This document shows, one piece after another, positions 8,741 through 16,645 of a stretch of DNA of 64,000 nucleotides. This stretch comes from a bacterium (lineage in GTDB: Bacteria; Actinomycetota; Acidimicrobiia; Acidimicrobiales; Bin134). Position 1 is the first letter of the stretch. Each line of letters begins with the position of its first letter. The notes below the pieces were generated by a model. That model ran no database searches. It was not told the origin of the DNA and saw only the letters and a program-made list of their open reading frames with translations. The position numbers were made by a program, and so were the translations under genes. The DNA lies in assembly GCA_026708015.1 (NCBI GenBank), contig JAPOVT010000046.1, forward strand, positions 1 to 64,000, in the 5' to 3' direction.

Positions 8741-10081
8741 TTACCGGGACGGTACGAGGCGGTACACGGTGTCGTCGAAGCTCAGGACATAGAGTTCACC
8801 GGCTGCGTCCTCTCCGAACGACACCAGGGTTCCCTGGGGGACAGAGAGGCCCAGCTCTACCCGGGTGGCCGCGCCCTGATCGTCGATGGTCAGACCCCAG
8901 ATGCGGCCCTGACAGAAGTCGCCAAACACGTAGGTGCCCACTAGGTGGGGGATGGCCGTTCCCCGGTACACATGGCCCCCGGTGATCGAGCAGCCGTCGT
9001 CGTGGTGGTAGACGTAAGCCGGAAAGTCCAGGTCGTCGGGGGTGGCCGTCCCGGAGAATCGCTCATCGCCCTCGAACAGCGGCCAGCCCAAGTTGGCCCC
9101 CGGCTTCCAGTCGTCGGCCGCTCTCAGCACGTGGATCTCTTCCCAGGTGTTCTGGCCAACGTCGGCGATCCACAAATCGCCGGTGGCCCGGTCGAACGAG
9201 AACCGCCACGGGTTGCGGGCCCCGTAGTGCCATATCTCGGCTCGCCCCCCGCCATCGGCAAACGGGTTGTCGGCGGGGATGGAGTAGGCCGAACCGCCGT
9301 CGGCCTCGGGGTCGATGCGGACCATGGTAGCTAGCAGGGTGTCCAGATCCTGGCCCTGGTTGAACATGTCATCGCGGCCGCCGCCGTCGCCGAACCCGAT
9401 CCACAGGTAGCCGTCGGGCCCGACAGCGATGTGGCCTCCGTTGTGGTTGCAGGCCGGCTGGCTCACCCGCATCAGTGTCCGGCTGGCATCTTTCCGAATC
9501 CATTGCCCGCTCATGGGGTACTCCACGATCTGGTTGTCGCCCCGCAAAGTTGTGTAGTGGAGGTAGAGATTCGATCCATCGGGGGAAAAGGCGATGCCCA
9601 GCAATCCTTCTTCGCAGTCGGTGGTGGTGAGATCGCCGATGTCCAGCACCATCTCCGGGGGCTCATCGCCGTCAGCGGCCATAAGCCACACCTGTCCGGC
9701 CCGGGTGGCCGCATACAGGTCTCCCGTACCGCTGCCGGTACCTGGTCGGGCCACCAGGGCAATGGGGTCGGGCAGCGACACCACCGGAGTGAGCACCAGC
9801 GATGGCTCGTCCGGCTGGATAGCTGGTGCCGGCTGGCCGTCGTCGGCTGGTTCGGGGCCTGGGTTGGCGGTGGGAGATGAGATAGCCCCTGGCACTGGAG
9901 TCGGGCCGGCTGTGGACTCAGCAGCGCCAGTTGTAGGGGTGGCAACTCCTGTGGCCTTCGCGGTCGCGATACCTTGGACCCCAGTGCCAGATTGCCCGTC
10001 ACCGTCGTTGTTTCCCTCGCAGGCACTGGCCAGCAGGCCGATTGCGGCGATCACCGCCAGCAGCCTCAGGCTGAGGCTCAC
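8741..10081 (-). CDS. Glucose/sorbosone dehydrogenase-type lipoprotein (PQQ family)
   Basis: About 446 residues. A signal sequence ends in the lipobox LASAC (Cys near 21), followed by a low-complexity Thr/Pro/Ala linker to about 95. The rest is a six-bladed propeller of the GSDH family: EEGLLGIAFSPDG, NHNGGHIAVGPDGYLWIGFGDGG, YGARNPWRFSFD, WIADVGQNTWEEI, NLGWPLFEG and FGDFCQGRIWGL. The family includes PQQ-dependent soluble aldose dehydrogenases; cofactor use here is inferred only. The GTG start overlaps the tesB stop by 4 bases, so the two are co-transcribed. No PQQ synthesis genes are in the window. Confidence 0.85.
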   Translation of the reverse strand: MSLSLRLLAVIAAIGLLASACEGNNDGDGQSGTGVQGIATAKATGVATPTTGAAESTAGPTPVPGAISSPTANPGPEPADDGQPAPAIQPDEPSLVLTPVVSLPDPIALVARPGTGSGTGDLYAATRAGQVWLMAADGDEPPEMVLDIGDLTTTDCEEGLLGIAFSPDGSNLYLHYTTLRGDNQIVEYPMSGQWIRKDASRTLMRVSQPACNHNGGHIAVGPDGYLWIGFGDGGGRDDMFNQGQDLDTLLATMVRIDPEADGGSAYSIPADNPFADGGGRAEIWHYGARNPWRFSFDRATGDLWIADVGQNTWEEIHVLRAADDWKPGANLGWPLFEGDERFSGTATPDDLDFPAYVYHHDDGCSITGGHVYRGTAIPHLVGTYVFGDFCQGRIWGLTIDDQGAATRVELGLSVPQGTLVSFGEDAAGELYVLSFDDTVYRLVPSR

Positions 10082-10923
10082 GACTGCTTTCGCAGGGGCC
10101 GGATCAGGCCCTCTTGCACGACAGAGGCCACCAGCTCACCGGTGCGGTTCCACGCCGTGCCCCACGCCAGGCCCCGAGCGTTAGACGCCGAGTTGGACAC
10201 CTGGTCCAAGAAGATCCAGTCGTCCATGCGCAGCGGTCGGTGAAACCACATGGCGTGGTCCAGGCTGGCTGCTTGAATGTCGATCTCGTGGCCCTGCACC
10301 GGGAGGGCCTTGGTGGCGGTGTCCAGCACGGTCATGTCACTGGCGTAGGTGAACATGCAGGTGTGCAACACCGGGTCGGCGGGCAGCGTGCCGGTAGCCC
10401 GCAGCCACACCTGCAAGCGGGGCTCTCGGCTCCGTTCCCGCTCCGCTGGTGAACCGGTCACATAGCGCAGCTCGATGGGGCGGATCATTCGGCCCTGGTC
10501 GTCCACCGGGAAGCCCGGCAACACATGCGGCTCCAGGTCCTCAGGATTGGGGGTGTCTATAGGCAAGTCGGTCTGGTGCTCGAATCCCTCTTCTTCTTTG
10601 TGGAAGGAGGCCGACATGGCGAAGATGGGCTGGCCGTGCTGGATGGCGGTCACCCGTCGAGTGGTGAACGAGCGGCCGTCGCGCACCCGCTCCACCAGAT
10701 ACACCAGGGGCGCCGACACATCGCCGGGACGGATGAAGTAGGCCTGGAGGCTGTGAACCGAGCGGTCTTCCACTGTGCGGGTGGCGGCCACGAGGGCCTG
10801 GCCGGCCACCTGACCACCAAACACCCGCTGGCGATCCTCTTGGGGGCTGACTCCCCGGAAGATGTCCTTCTCGATGGGCTCCAGATCCAGCAGCTTGATG
10901 AGATCGTCTACCTCTGACTGCAT
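10078..10923 (-). CDS. tesB: Acyl-CoA thioesterase II
   Basis: About 281 residues, the usual TesB length, with the double hot-dog layout. Diagnostic stretches are RVFGGQVAGQALVAA near the N-terminus, VHSLQAYFIRPGD, and in the second half LDHAMWFHRPLRMDDW and NARGLAWG. It hydrolyses acyl-CoA to free fatty acid and CoA. It is the first gene of a two-gene unit with the downstream GSDH lipoprotein, which starts inside its stop codon. The functional link between the two is not obvious. Confidence 0.9.
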   Translation of the reverse strand: MQSEVDDLIKLLDLEPIEKDIFRGVSPQEDRQRVFGGQVAGQALVAATRTVEDRSVHSLQAYFIRPGDVSAPLVYLVERVRDGRSFTTRRVTAIQHGQPIFAMSASFHKEEEGFEHQTDLPIDTPNPEDLEPHVLPGFPVDDQGRMIRPIELRYVTGSPAERERSREPRLQVWLRATGTLPADPVLHTCMFTYASDMTVLDTATKALPVQGHEIDIQAASLDHAMWFHRPLRMDDWIFLDQVSNSASNARGLAWGTAWNRTGELVASVVQEGLIRPLRKQS

Positions 10924-11042
10924 GACCGATTGATCCTACCGTTTGCCCCAACGATTCCCTGCTGCCCAATCGCCGGTTCCCTCCTGCTGTGCTCCCGCTG
11001 TGGCCGGATCGGAGAGGCGCTGGGGTACGCTTATTGCTCCCC

Positions 11043-11540
11043 ATGTCGCTTCTTGTCTCGGCTCGCGCTCACGTCTTGGACAACTGGCGCCGCCTGCTGC
11101 GCTACTGCGGCACATCCGCGGTGGGTGTGGTGTTGGGCCAGACCATTCTGCGGGTGTGCTACGACCTATTGGGCTGGTCGGGGCTGGTGTCCAACCTGGT
11201 GGCCTTCATGATCGCCAACATCCCCGTCTACTTTCTGTACCGGGGTTGGGTGTGGAACAGCGATGGCCCTACTCAGTGGGGCCGAGTCGTGCTGCCCTTC
11301 TGGCTAGTGTCTCTGGCCGGACTGGCCCTGTCGTCGCTGGCCGTGGGCCTGGTGGACGCCGCCACCGACAACGGCTGGTACATCACCGCGGCGTCGGTGG
11401 CCGCATTCGGCACCGTGTGGCTGGTGAAGTACGCGGTGTGCGACCGATATCTGTTCGGTGCTCCGTTGGACGGTGATGCCCCCTCTGAGCGGGCCTCCGA
11501 ATTGGCAGGCGATGGAACCCAGTCGGCGGGCGTTCGCTGA
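11043..11540 (+). CDS. GtrA-like membrane protein
   Basis: About 165 residues from the ATG at 11043; an upstream in-frame start at 10989 is possible but would add a non-hydrophobic extension. Four predicted membrane segments are visible: GTSAVGVVLGQTILRVCYD, VAFMIANIPVYFLYRGWVW, the stretch around LVSLAGLALSSLAVGLV, and AASVAAFGTVWLVKYAV. The FLYRGWVW motif and the final KYAVCDRYLF are typical of the GtrA family, linked to flipping or transfer of lipid-linked sugars for cell-surface polysaccharides. The 3' end overlaps the next gene. Confidence 0.8.
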   Translation: MSLLVSARAHVLDNWRRLLRYCGTSAVGVVLGQTILRVCYDLLGWSGLVSNLVAFMIANIPVYFLYRGWVWNSDGPTQWGRVVLPFWLVSLAGLALSSLAVGLVDAATDNGWYITAASVAAFGTVWLVKYAVCDRYLFGAPLDGDAPSERASELAGDGTQSAGVR

Positions 11541-12141
11541 GGCTGCCCGGGGGTTCATGCCCTCCGATGAGGGGTTGGCTCTGCATCAGGCGGCCTGCGA
11601 CTTGGAGGTGGATGGGCCGCTGCTCGAGGTGGGCAGTTACTGCGGCAAGTCGTCGGTGTATCTGGGCGACGCCGCCCAAGCACAGGGGCGAGTCCTGTTC
11701 GCTCTCGACCACCATCGGGGTTCAGAGGAGAACCAACCGGGCTGGGAGTGGCACGAGCCCGACCTCGTGGATTCCGAGGTGGGCCTAATCGACACCCTGC
11801 CCCACTTCCGCCGCACCGTGTATGAGGCCGGGCTGGAGGGGAGCGTGGTGGCGCTGGTGGGCGACTCGGTGGCCATTGCCCAAAATTGGTCCACGCCGCT
11901 GGCCTTTCTATTCGTCGACGGCGGCCACGGCACCGAGCCGGCCCACGCCGACTACGAGAACTGGGTGCCCCACGTGGCCATCGGGGGCCGACTGGCCATC
12001 CACGACGTGTTCCCCGACCCCGCCGACGGTGGCCGTCCGCCCTATGAGATCTACTGTCGGGCCATGGACTCCGGCGCTTTCACCGAGCAGTCTGCCACCG
12101 GTTCCCTGCGAGTCCTCACCCGCCACGCCCCCGGCATCTGA
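11476..12141 (+). CDS. SAM-dependent methyltransferase, class I (Methyltransf_24 type)
   Basis: About 221 residues from the ATG at 11476; a GTG at 11458 and an ATG at 11512 are also possible, and all overlap the GtrA-like gene. Motif I reads LLEVGSYCGKSSVYLG, followed by LFALDHHRG as the acidic loop and FLFVDGGHG as a motif IV-type metal or substrate region. A later GGRLAIHDVFP completes the Rossmann core. Relatives modify small hydroxylated molecules or sugars. The overlap with the GtrA-like gene suggests co-expression. Substrate unknown. Confidence 0.75.
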   Translation: MPPLSGPPNWQAMEPSRRAFAEAARGFMPSDEGLALHQAACDLEVDGPLLEVGSYCGKSSVYLGDAAQAQGRVLFALDHHRGSEENQPGWEWHEPDLVDSEVGLIDTLPHFRRTVYEAGLEGSVVALVGDSVAIAQNWSTPLAFLFVDGGHGTEPAHADYENWVPHVAIGGRLAIHDVFPDPADGGRPPYEIYCRAMDSGAFTEQSATGSLRVLTRHAPGI

Positions 12142-12167
12142 TCAGGCACGCCACTAGCTTCTGAGGC

Positions 12168-13349
12168 GTGAACAACGACCAGAAGTTGGCGACCGGCGTG
12201 GCGTGGCGGGAGTTCTGTGAGCGATTGAGGGCCGCAGGTGATCGACTGCTGGAAGACGACTTTCCGGCGGGGGCGGCGGATCGGGCTGAGGGGTATCGGC
12301 ACATAGGCCGGCTGCTGATGCAGGGGTGGATCGAGCAGGTGGAGTTTGCCGACCGGGATTTCCCGGTGATGTACCGCCACAACGACGACGTCATGCGCTG
12401 GGGCGGTCCCAACATCGACAACACCTACTGGCGGGCCCACGTAAGCAGTGAGCACTCCTATCGGGTAACTGGGTGGCTGTCGCCAGGGGCCATGTTCGTG
12501 ATCCAGAGTCCCCACGGAGAGATGCACCAGAACCGGCTGGGCATCACCGCCGAGCGCTCCAGCGACGACTTCGCCGTAGAGCCCGACGGCAGCTTCACCT
12601 TCGTCGCCAGCGCCACTTCTCACGAGGGCAATTGGCTGCCCATCGACGAGCACACCGACCACATATCGGTGCGGGAGTACAACGTGGACTGGGGGGTTGA
12701 CGAGCCGGGGCGGTTCTCCATTGAACGGCTGGGCAGCGAGGGCGAGACCCCTGCGCTCCTCGATCCTGGCGATCTAGCCGAAGGGCTGGACCGAGCCATG
12801 GCCTGGGCCGAGGACGCATTGGTGTTCTGGAACCAGTGGATGGAGCGCAGCCGCCGGGCTGCCCCTCCCAACGTGTTCTACGGCCCCCGTTCGGTGCCCG
12901 GCGGGGCCGATGCCATCGGCTACGGCGGCTGCTCCTATGAGTTGGCTCCCGATGAGGCCATGGTCGTGACTTGCGACGTGCCCGACGCCCAATACTGGTC
13001 GTTCATGCTCTACAGCTACGCCTGGTTCGAATCGCTCGACTTCGCCAACCGCACCGTAAGCCTCAACAACGCCCAGATCGCCACTGATGCCGACGGCCGT
13101 TTCCGCATCGTGGTGGCCCACCAAGACCCTGGCATTCAGAACTGGCTTGACACCGAGGGCCGCCCCGAAGCCCTCATCACCTTCCGCTGGGTCCTCAGCT
13201 CCACCATGCCCACCCCCGAGGGCCTCGTGGTCCCCTTCGCCGAGGTCGACAACCACCTCCCCGACTTCGTCACCCGCGTCACCCCCGACCAACGCGCTGC
13301 CCAAATCGTCACCCGCCGCCGATCCCGAGCCCACCGCTTCCGCTGCTGA
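12168..13349 (+). CDS. DUF1214-like protein
   Basis: About 393 residues, GTG start at 12168. The C-terminal region (GADAIGYGGCSYELAPDEAM, then YWSFMLYSYAWFESLDF) and a preceding NIDNTYWRAHV segment resemble DUF1214/DUF1254-type proteins common in actinobacteria with lipid or steroid metabolism. No catalytic motif or signal peptide was recognised. It follows the methyltransferase by 26 bp on the same strand and may be co-transcribed. Function unknown. Confidence 0.65.
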   Translation: MNNDQKLATGVAWREFCERLRAAGDRLLEDDFPAGAADRAEGYRHIGRLLMQGWIEQVEFADRDFPVMYRHNDDVMRWGGPNIDNTYWRAHVSSEHSYRVTGWLSPGAMFVIQSPHGEMHQNRLGITAERSSDDFAVEPDGSFTFVASATSHEGNWLPIDEHTDHISVREYNVDWGVDEPGRFSIERLGSEGETPALLDPGDLAEGLDRAMAWAEDALVFWNQWMERSRRAAPPNVFYGPRSVPGGADAIGYGGCSYELAPDEAMVVTCDVPDAQYWSFMLYSYAWFESLDFANRTVSLNNAQIATDADGRFRIVVAHQDPGIQNWLDTEGRPEALITFRWVLSSTMPTPEGLVVPFAEVDNHLPDFVTRVTPDQRAAQIVTRRRSRAHRFRC

Positions 13350-13411
13350 CTGCTAGTAGGTCGATGGGCATTGGGTCTGAATACAGGACGCGCGGACATG
13401 TTCGTCTGGCA

Positions 13412-13945
13412 CTACTCAAGGTGATGCCACTGCCCGTTTTCGACACTCGCTGAGCGAACTACGTACAACTCGCCGTGGTGTGCATTACGCGAGAAAACAG
13501 CAAGCACTTCGCCACTTCCGGAAGCTGATGGGGCGAGAACTCCGCCAAAGCCCAGCGTGCTAGCGGCATCACCGACTCGTTGGCACGGTTCAAATGGGCC
13601 AACGAGAGCTTCAGATGAAAGACCTACGGCGGCCAATGCCCCACCAATGGTGAGATTGGCTACTACAAGCCTCGTGATGGCGATGGTGTAGACCATCCGA
13701 GGTAGGAATGACTCTGCTCCCGAGCCCTGACCCGTTGCCATGCGGTGGAACTCGGCTCGGCAGGTCTCCAGCGGTCTCGCCAGGTACACCGTTTCTATCC
13801 CTGGTGGATTCCATCGGTCTCCCATCTGGCTCGCACCGAAGCCTGAGAGGGGGTCGCGATTGGGCCCAGTGTGTCGATAAAAGACGCCATCGATTTGCGA
13901 TGGGCCAAGTTCGTCCAGCACTCGGTAAAGGTCGGGAGAAGCCAT
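13412..13945 (-). CDS. RES-domain toxin
   Basis: About 177 residues. The RES signature is clear: FYRHTGPNRDP, then GDRWNPPGIETVYLARPLET (the Arg, Glu and Tyr positions of the family) and CRAEFHR. RES toxins degrade NAD+ and are held in check by a co-encoded Xre-type antitoxin. The gene follows that antitoxin by 17 bp on the same strand. Codon use is less GC-biased than in the flanking housekeeping genes, which fits acquisition with the adjacent defence genes. No truncation is seen. Confidence 0.88.
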   Translation of the reverse strand: MASPDLYRVLDELGPSQIDGVFYRHTGPNRDPLSGFGASQMGDRWNPPGIETVYLARPLETCRAEFHRMATGQGSGAESFLPRMVYTIAITRLVVANLTIGGALAAVGLSSEALVGPFEPCQRVGDAASTLGFGGVLAPSASGSGEVLAVFSRNAHHGELYVVRSASVENGQWHHLE

Positions 13946-13962
13946 GTCTTGGGCGTGTGTGC

Positions 13963-14301
13963 TTATACAACGACGCCATCAGCCAGGGCTTCGATGACCG
14001 CCGCTACAGACTTAAAGTCGCCGCTATGAATCCTCTCCGCAGGCGTGTCCCCATCCAGCAGGCGGTTTGGCGAGAGGATCCATATGTTTGCGTATTCAGC
14101 CTCTAGCACAGCCTCTAGTTCCTGAGCGACATAAGCAAGTTCTAGGAGGCGTTGCCGGGAGAGGCGCTGTGGCTCGGTGACTCCAGCGGACCAGCGACTC
14201 ACTGACCGTCCACTTGCATCGACGATATCCCCGATATCGTCGTGTGTGAGCCGTGTGGAGTCAACGATTGAAGTCAACTTGTTAGCAAGGGCGCTACTCA
14301 C
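13963..14301 (-). CDS. Xre/MbcA/ParS-type antitoxin
   Basis: About 112 residues from a GTG at 14301 preceded by a GGGGAG ribosome site. The N-terminal half is a helix-turn-helix (LTHDDIGDIVDASGRSVSRW). The C-terminal half (LYAVAQELE-like helices, NRLLDGDTPAERIHSGDF) matches the toxin-binding domain of antitoxins that pair with RES toxins. It lies directly upstream of the RES gene and probably represses its own promoter. Confidence 0.85.
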   Translation of the reverse strand: MSSALANKLTSIVDSTRLTHDDIGDIVDASGRSVSRWSAGVTEPQRLSRQRLLELAYVAQELEAVLEAEYANIWILSPNRLLDGDTPAERIHSGDFKSVAAVIEALADGVVV

Positions 14302-14321
14302 CTGATCACTCCCCTGTCCCC

Positions 14322-14360
14322 TTGTTTGGCTACTTGATTGTAGTGTATAATGTCGTATAC
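14322..14360 (+). promoter_or_regulatory. Divergent promoter and short inverted repeat upstream of the RES-Xre pair
   Basis: On the plus strand TTGTTT (14322-14327) and a perfect TATAAT (14346-14351) are 18 bases apart. The -10 box lies in an inverted repeat GTATA-6 nt-TATAC (14345-14360). This is a plausible Xre operator. No convincing gene starts downstream on the plus strand, so the promoter may be incidental or drive a short RNA opposite in direction to the toxin operon. Confidence 0.4.
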
Positions 14361-14601
14361 TATGTCGTCCAGTCTGACAAAGGAATATTCGTAGGAAGAA
14401 GCAAATGGGAATCGAGTTCCACCGTCGAAATCATCAATGACGGGCATGTTCCCGAGAATTGTCATCCAATCAAGGCTCGTACCCTCAAGTCACTGGCGTC
14501 CATCCTGGATCAAGATGCTGAGCAACGCGGCCTAAGGATCGCGTAGTTGCCAAGCTGCTGTAACGCGTACCCACGAAGGGTCGTCATTCGGACCCAATCT
14601 G

Positions 14602-15072
14602 TCAAACTTCTTCAGGCCCAGCCACAGGCTGAGCTGCATTTTGGCCCAGAGCAACTCGGACTGATTCTTCCACTGCATCGGCAACGGCTTCGGGGTTTTC
14701 GTGTTCCCAGAAGCGCATCACGGTCCAACCGGCCTCTTGGAGGTGAGTGTCGGTATCTTTGTCCCTCGCGATATTGCCGGTGATTTTGTCAGACCAGTAT
14801 TCCGGGTTGGTGGCGGGCTGGGTGTGGTGCTCGGGGCAGCCGTGCCAGTAGCAGCCGTCCACGAACACTGCGATCTTGGCCTTGCGGAACACTAGATCGG
14901 CCGTCCGGCGCAGCTCCGGCAGCGGCCGGGCCGCCACCCGATAGCGCAACCCCCGGCGATGTACCGCCGAGCGAACCGCCAGTTCCGGCTTGGTGTCGCG
15001 ACTGCGGTTCCCCTGCATCGACTTCCGAGTCGCCTCCGATGAAGCCCAAGACTCCTCCGGCAGCCCACCCAT
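14602..15072 (-). CDS. vsr: Very short patch repair (Vsr) endonuclease
   Basis: About 156 residues. Diagnostic features are MQGNRSRDTKPE near the N-terminus, ADLVFRKAKIAVFVDGCYWH and HGCPEH (active-site Asp and zinc-ligand region), and a C-terminal VMRFWEHE. Vsr nicks at T:G mismatches created by deamination of 5-methylcytosine. It is therefore the natural partner of the C5 methyltransferase encoded divergently at 16541. The two genes once shared a spacer of about 30 bp and are now separated by an inserted second restriction-modification unit. A 32-residue copy of its N-terminus lies at 16412-16510. Confidence 0.92.
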   Translation of the reverse strand: MGGLPEESWASSEATRKSMQGNRSRDTKPELAVRSAVHRRGLRYRVAARPLPELRRTADLVFRKAKIAVFVDGCYWHGCPEHHTQPATNPEYWSDKITGNIARDKDTDTHLQEAGWTVMRFWEHENPEAVADAVEESVRVALGQNAAQPVAGPEEV

Positions 15073-15206
15073 AGGCCGATGGTAGCGACAGAGCCTTCGT
15101 CATGTTGATCCCTGTAACTGTCATTGCCCACGGCTATCGTCAATTGATGCACTCACGTCAGCCTTTCGTAGCGGCGGAGTTCTTTGCCGGCATTGGCCTG
15201 GTGAGG
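15002..15206. repeat. Direct repeat copy A flanking the inserted R-M unit
   Basis: About 205 bp, repeated in the same orientation at 16440-16645. The first 65 bp (start of vsr) differ at one position. The last 76 bp (start of the C5 methyltransferase) are identical. The roughly 65 bp between them, which include the divergent start sites, differ at many positions. Copy A carries the intact vsr start and only a stub of the methyltransferase. Confidence 0.9.
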
Positions 15207-15263
15207 CCAGTTGGTCCCAGACGGTTCGTCGGTCGCAAGATGATGGAGGAAATGGCAATATGA
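15102..15263 (+). pseudogene. Stub of the C5 methyltransferase N-terminus
   Basis: An ATG at 15102 opens 53 codons. The first 35 match the start of the methyltransferase at 16541 (MHSRQPFVAAEFFAGIGLV is shared). Homology stops at 15206 and the frame ends at TGA 15261-15263. That stop overlaps the ATG of the inserted methyltransferase (ATGA at 15260), so translation of the stub could feed ribosomes to the newcomer. It is a remnant with no enzymatic core. Confidence 0.8.
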
Positions 15264-15982
15264 GCAGAGTTCAGAGCGACAGCCTGTTCGGCCAACAGAT
15301 GCCAGCACGTCGCGTACGCAATGGATTGCCAACCAACGACCTAGTGTTCAGCGCATACGCCGAGGGAAACGACTACGTGTTCCCGCGGATAATGGACTTG
15401 TACGTGGCGCCTAGCAGTGTTGTTGCCGACGTGACTTTCGGTAAAGGCGTTTTCTGGCGGAACGTTCCAGATGGAATGTATGAATTGCTGGCGACGGACA
15501 TTCAGACCGGCATCGACTGTAGGGCGCTTCCCTACGGCGATGGCGAAATCGACTGCGTTGTGCTTGACCCGCCGTATATGCACTCACCGGGGGGAACAGC
15601 GCACACTGCGCATCAGGCGTTCGAGCGCCATTACCGGAACAACGGGACAGGCAACAGGACGAACAAGAAGTACCACGAAGCCGTGCTCTCTCTGTACGAG
15701 GATGCCGGGGAGGAAGCGCACAGAGTGCTCCGCGACAGGGGTGTCTTGATAGTGAAGTGCCAGGACGAGGTGTGCTCCAACCGGCAGCGGTTCACCCATG
15801 TCGAGATCATGCAGGCATACGAACAACTGGGTTTCGTGGCCGAAGACCTGTTCGTGGTGATGCGAAAGAACCGGCCCGGTGTGAGCCGCGCAGTCAAGCA
15901 AGTACACGCACGGAAGAATCACTCGTACTTCCTGGTTTTCTGGAAGCCCGATGGCAGCAAGCGGGTATGGGAAGCGCCCTGA
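15260..15982 (+). CDS. DNA adenine/N4-cytosine methyltransferase of the inserted R-M unit
   Basis: About 240 residues. The catalytic motif IV is VVLDPPY (DPPY at residues 103-106). A motif-I-like segment ADVTFGKGVFWRNVP lies upstream at about 55-69, so the order is I then IV. A late GVLIVKCQDEV resembles the following Rossmann strand. DPPY indicates amino-methylation (N6-adenine or N4-cytosine). There is no separate target-recognition domain of typical size, so the recognition sequence cannot be guessed. The start overlaps the preceding stub (ATGA) and the stop overlaps the endonuclease start (TGATG). Base composition is lower in GC than the flanks. Confidence 0.8.
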   Translation: MSRVQSDSLFGQQMPARRVRNGLPTNDLVFSAYAEGNDYVFPRIMDLYVAPSSVVADVTFGKGVFWRNVPDGMYELLATDIQTGIDCRALPYGDGEIDCVVLDPPYMHSPGGTAHTAHQAFERHYRNNGTGNRTNKKYHEAVLSLYEDAGEEAHRVLRDRGVLIVKCQDEVCSNRQRFTHVEIMQAYEQLGFVAEDLFVVMRKNRPGVSRAVKQVHARKNHSYFLVFWKPDGSKRVWEAP

Positions 15983-16397
15983 TGGATGCCGTAGAACTGC
16001 TGGCGAACATAATACGCGAGCAGAGTCCAGAGGATATCTGGGCAACGCAGGATTCAGCATCGGCAACGGCAACCGTACATCGGAGATTGACATGGTGATC
16101 GAGGGGCATCGAACCGAGGTCAAGACCGCTTCGCTGGGCGCGAACGGCACATTTCAGTTCAACCACGTCCGTTTGGACCGAAACTATACTTTTCTACTGT
16201 GTCTTGGAATATGCCCTGAGCAAATCGTATTCAATGTCTGGCACAAGGACGAAGTGAATGACGGGCTAGCGGGGCGCTTGATAATGATGGCCCAGGACCA
16301 GGACATCACATACAAGATCACCAAGAAACTTGAAGACATGCGCCCTGTTGGCGAAATGATCAACACGCTTCTTGAGCGAATGGCGGCACCTGATTAG
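15982..16397 (+). pseudogene. PD-(D/E)XK-type restriction endonuclease, frameshifted
   Basis: The reading frame starting at ATG 15982 (MDAVELLANIIREQSPEDIW) must shift by one base near 16039-16042 to continue as GNAGFSIGNGN. After that the frame is open to 16397. Adding one G to the GGG run would restore a single protein of about 138 residues. The second frame holds the nuclease core: SEIDMVIEG then TEVKTA, giving a D...EVK pattern. Overlap with the methyltransferase stop (TGATG) supports a two-gene R-M unit. Either a real inactivating or phase-variable change or a sequencing error could explain the break. Confidence 0.7.
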
Positions 16398-16411
16398 TTG
16401 ACCGGACCCTT

Positions 16412-16510
16412 TTATGGGTCCAAGTGACGCATGCCTCGGCTGCGGTTCCCCTGCATCGACCTCCGAGTCGCCTCCGATGAAGCCCAAGACTCCTCCGGCA
16501 GCCCGCTCAT
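16412..16510 (-). pseudogene. Stub of vsr N-terminus
   Basis: An ATG at 16510 opens 32 codons. The first 25 differ from the start of Vsr at only two residues (MSGLPEESWASSEATRRSMQ), and then unrelated sequence leads to TAA at 16412. Homology breaks at 16440, the edge of the direct repeat. This is the vsr half of the second repeat copy and mirrors the methyltransferase stub at 15102. Confidence 0.8.
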
Positions 16511-16645
16511 GAGAGTGATGGTACCCACGGAGCCTTCTTGATGTTGATCACCGAAACTGTCATTGGCCACGGCTATCGTCAATTGATGCACTCACGTCAG
16601 CCTTTCGTAGCGGCGGAGTTCTTTGCCGGCATTGGCCTGGTGAGG
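16440..16645. repeat. Direct repeat copy B flanking the inserted R-M unit
   Basis: About 206 bp, partner of 15002-15206. It carries the vsr stub and the intact beginning of the C5 methyltransferase gene. The unique sequence between the two copies (15207-16439, about 1.23 kb) contains only the inserted methyltransferase and endonuclease. Confidence 0.9.

Noticed and set aside
14322..14546. Plus-strand small gene of 74 codons
   Set aside because: It would start at a TTG lying inside the predicted -35 box, has no ribosome site and no recognised domain; not supported as a gene.
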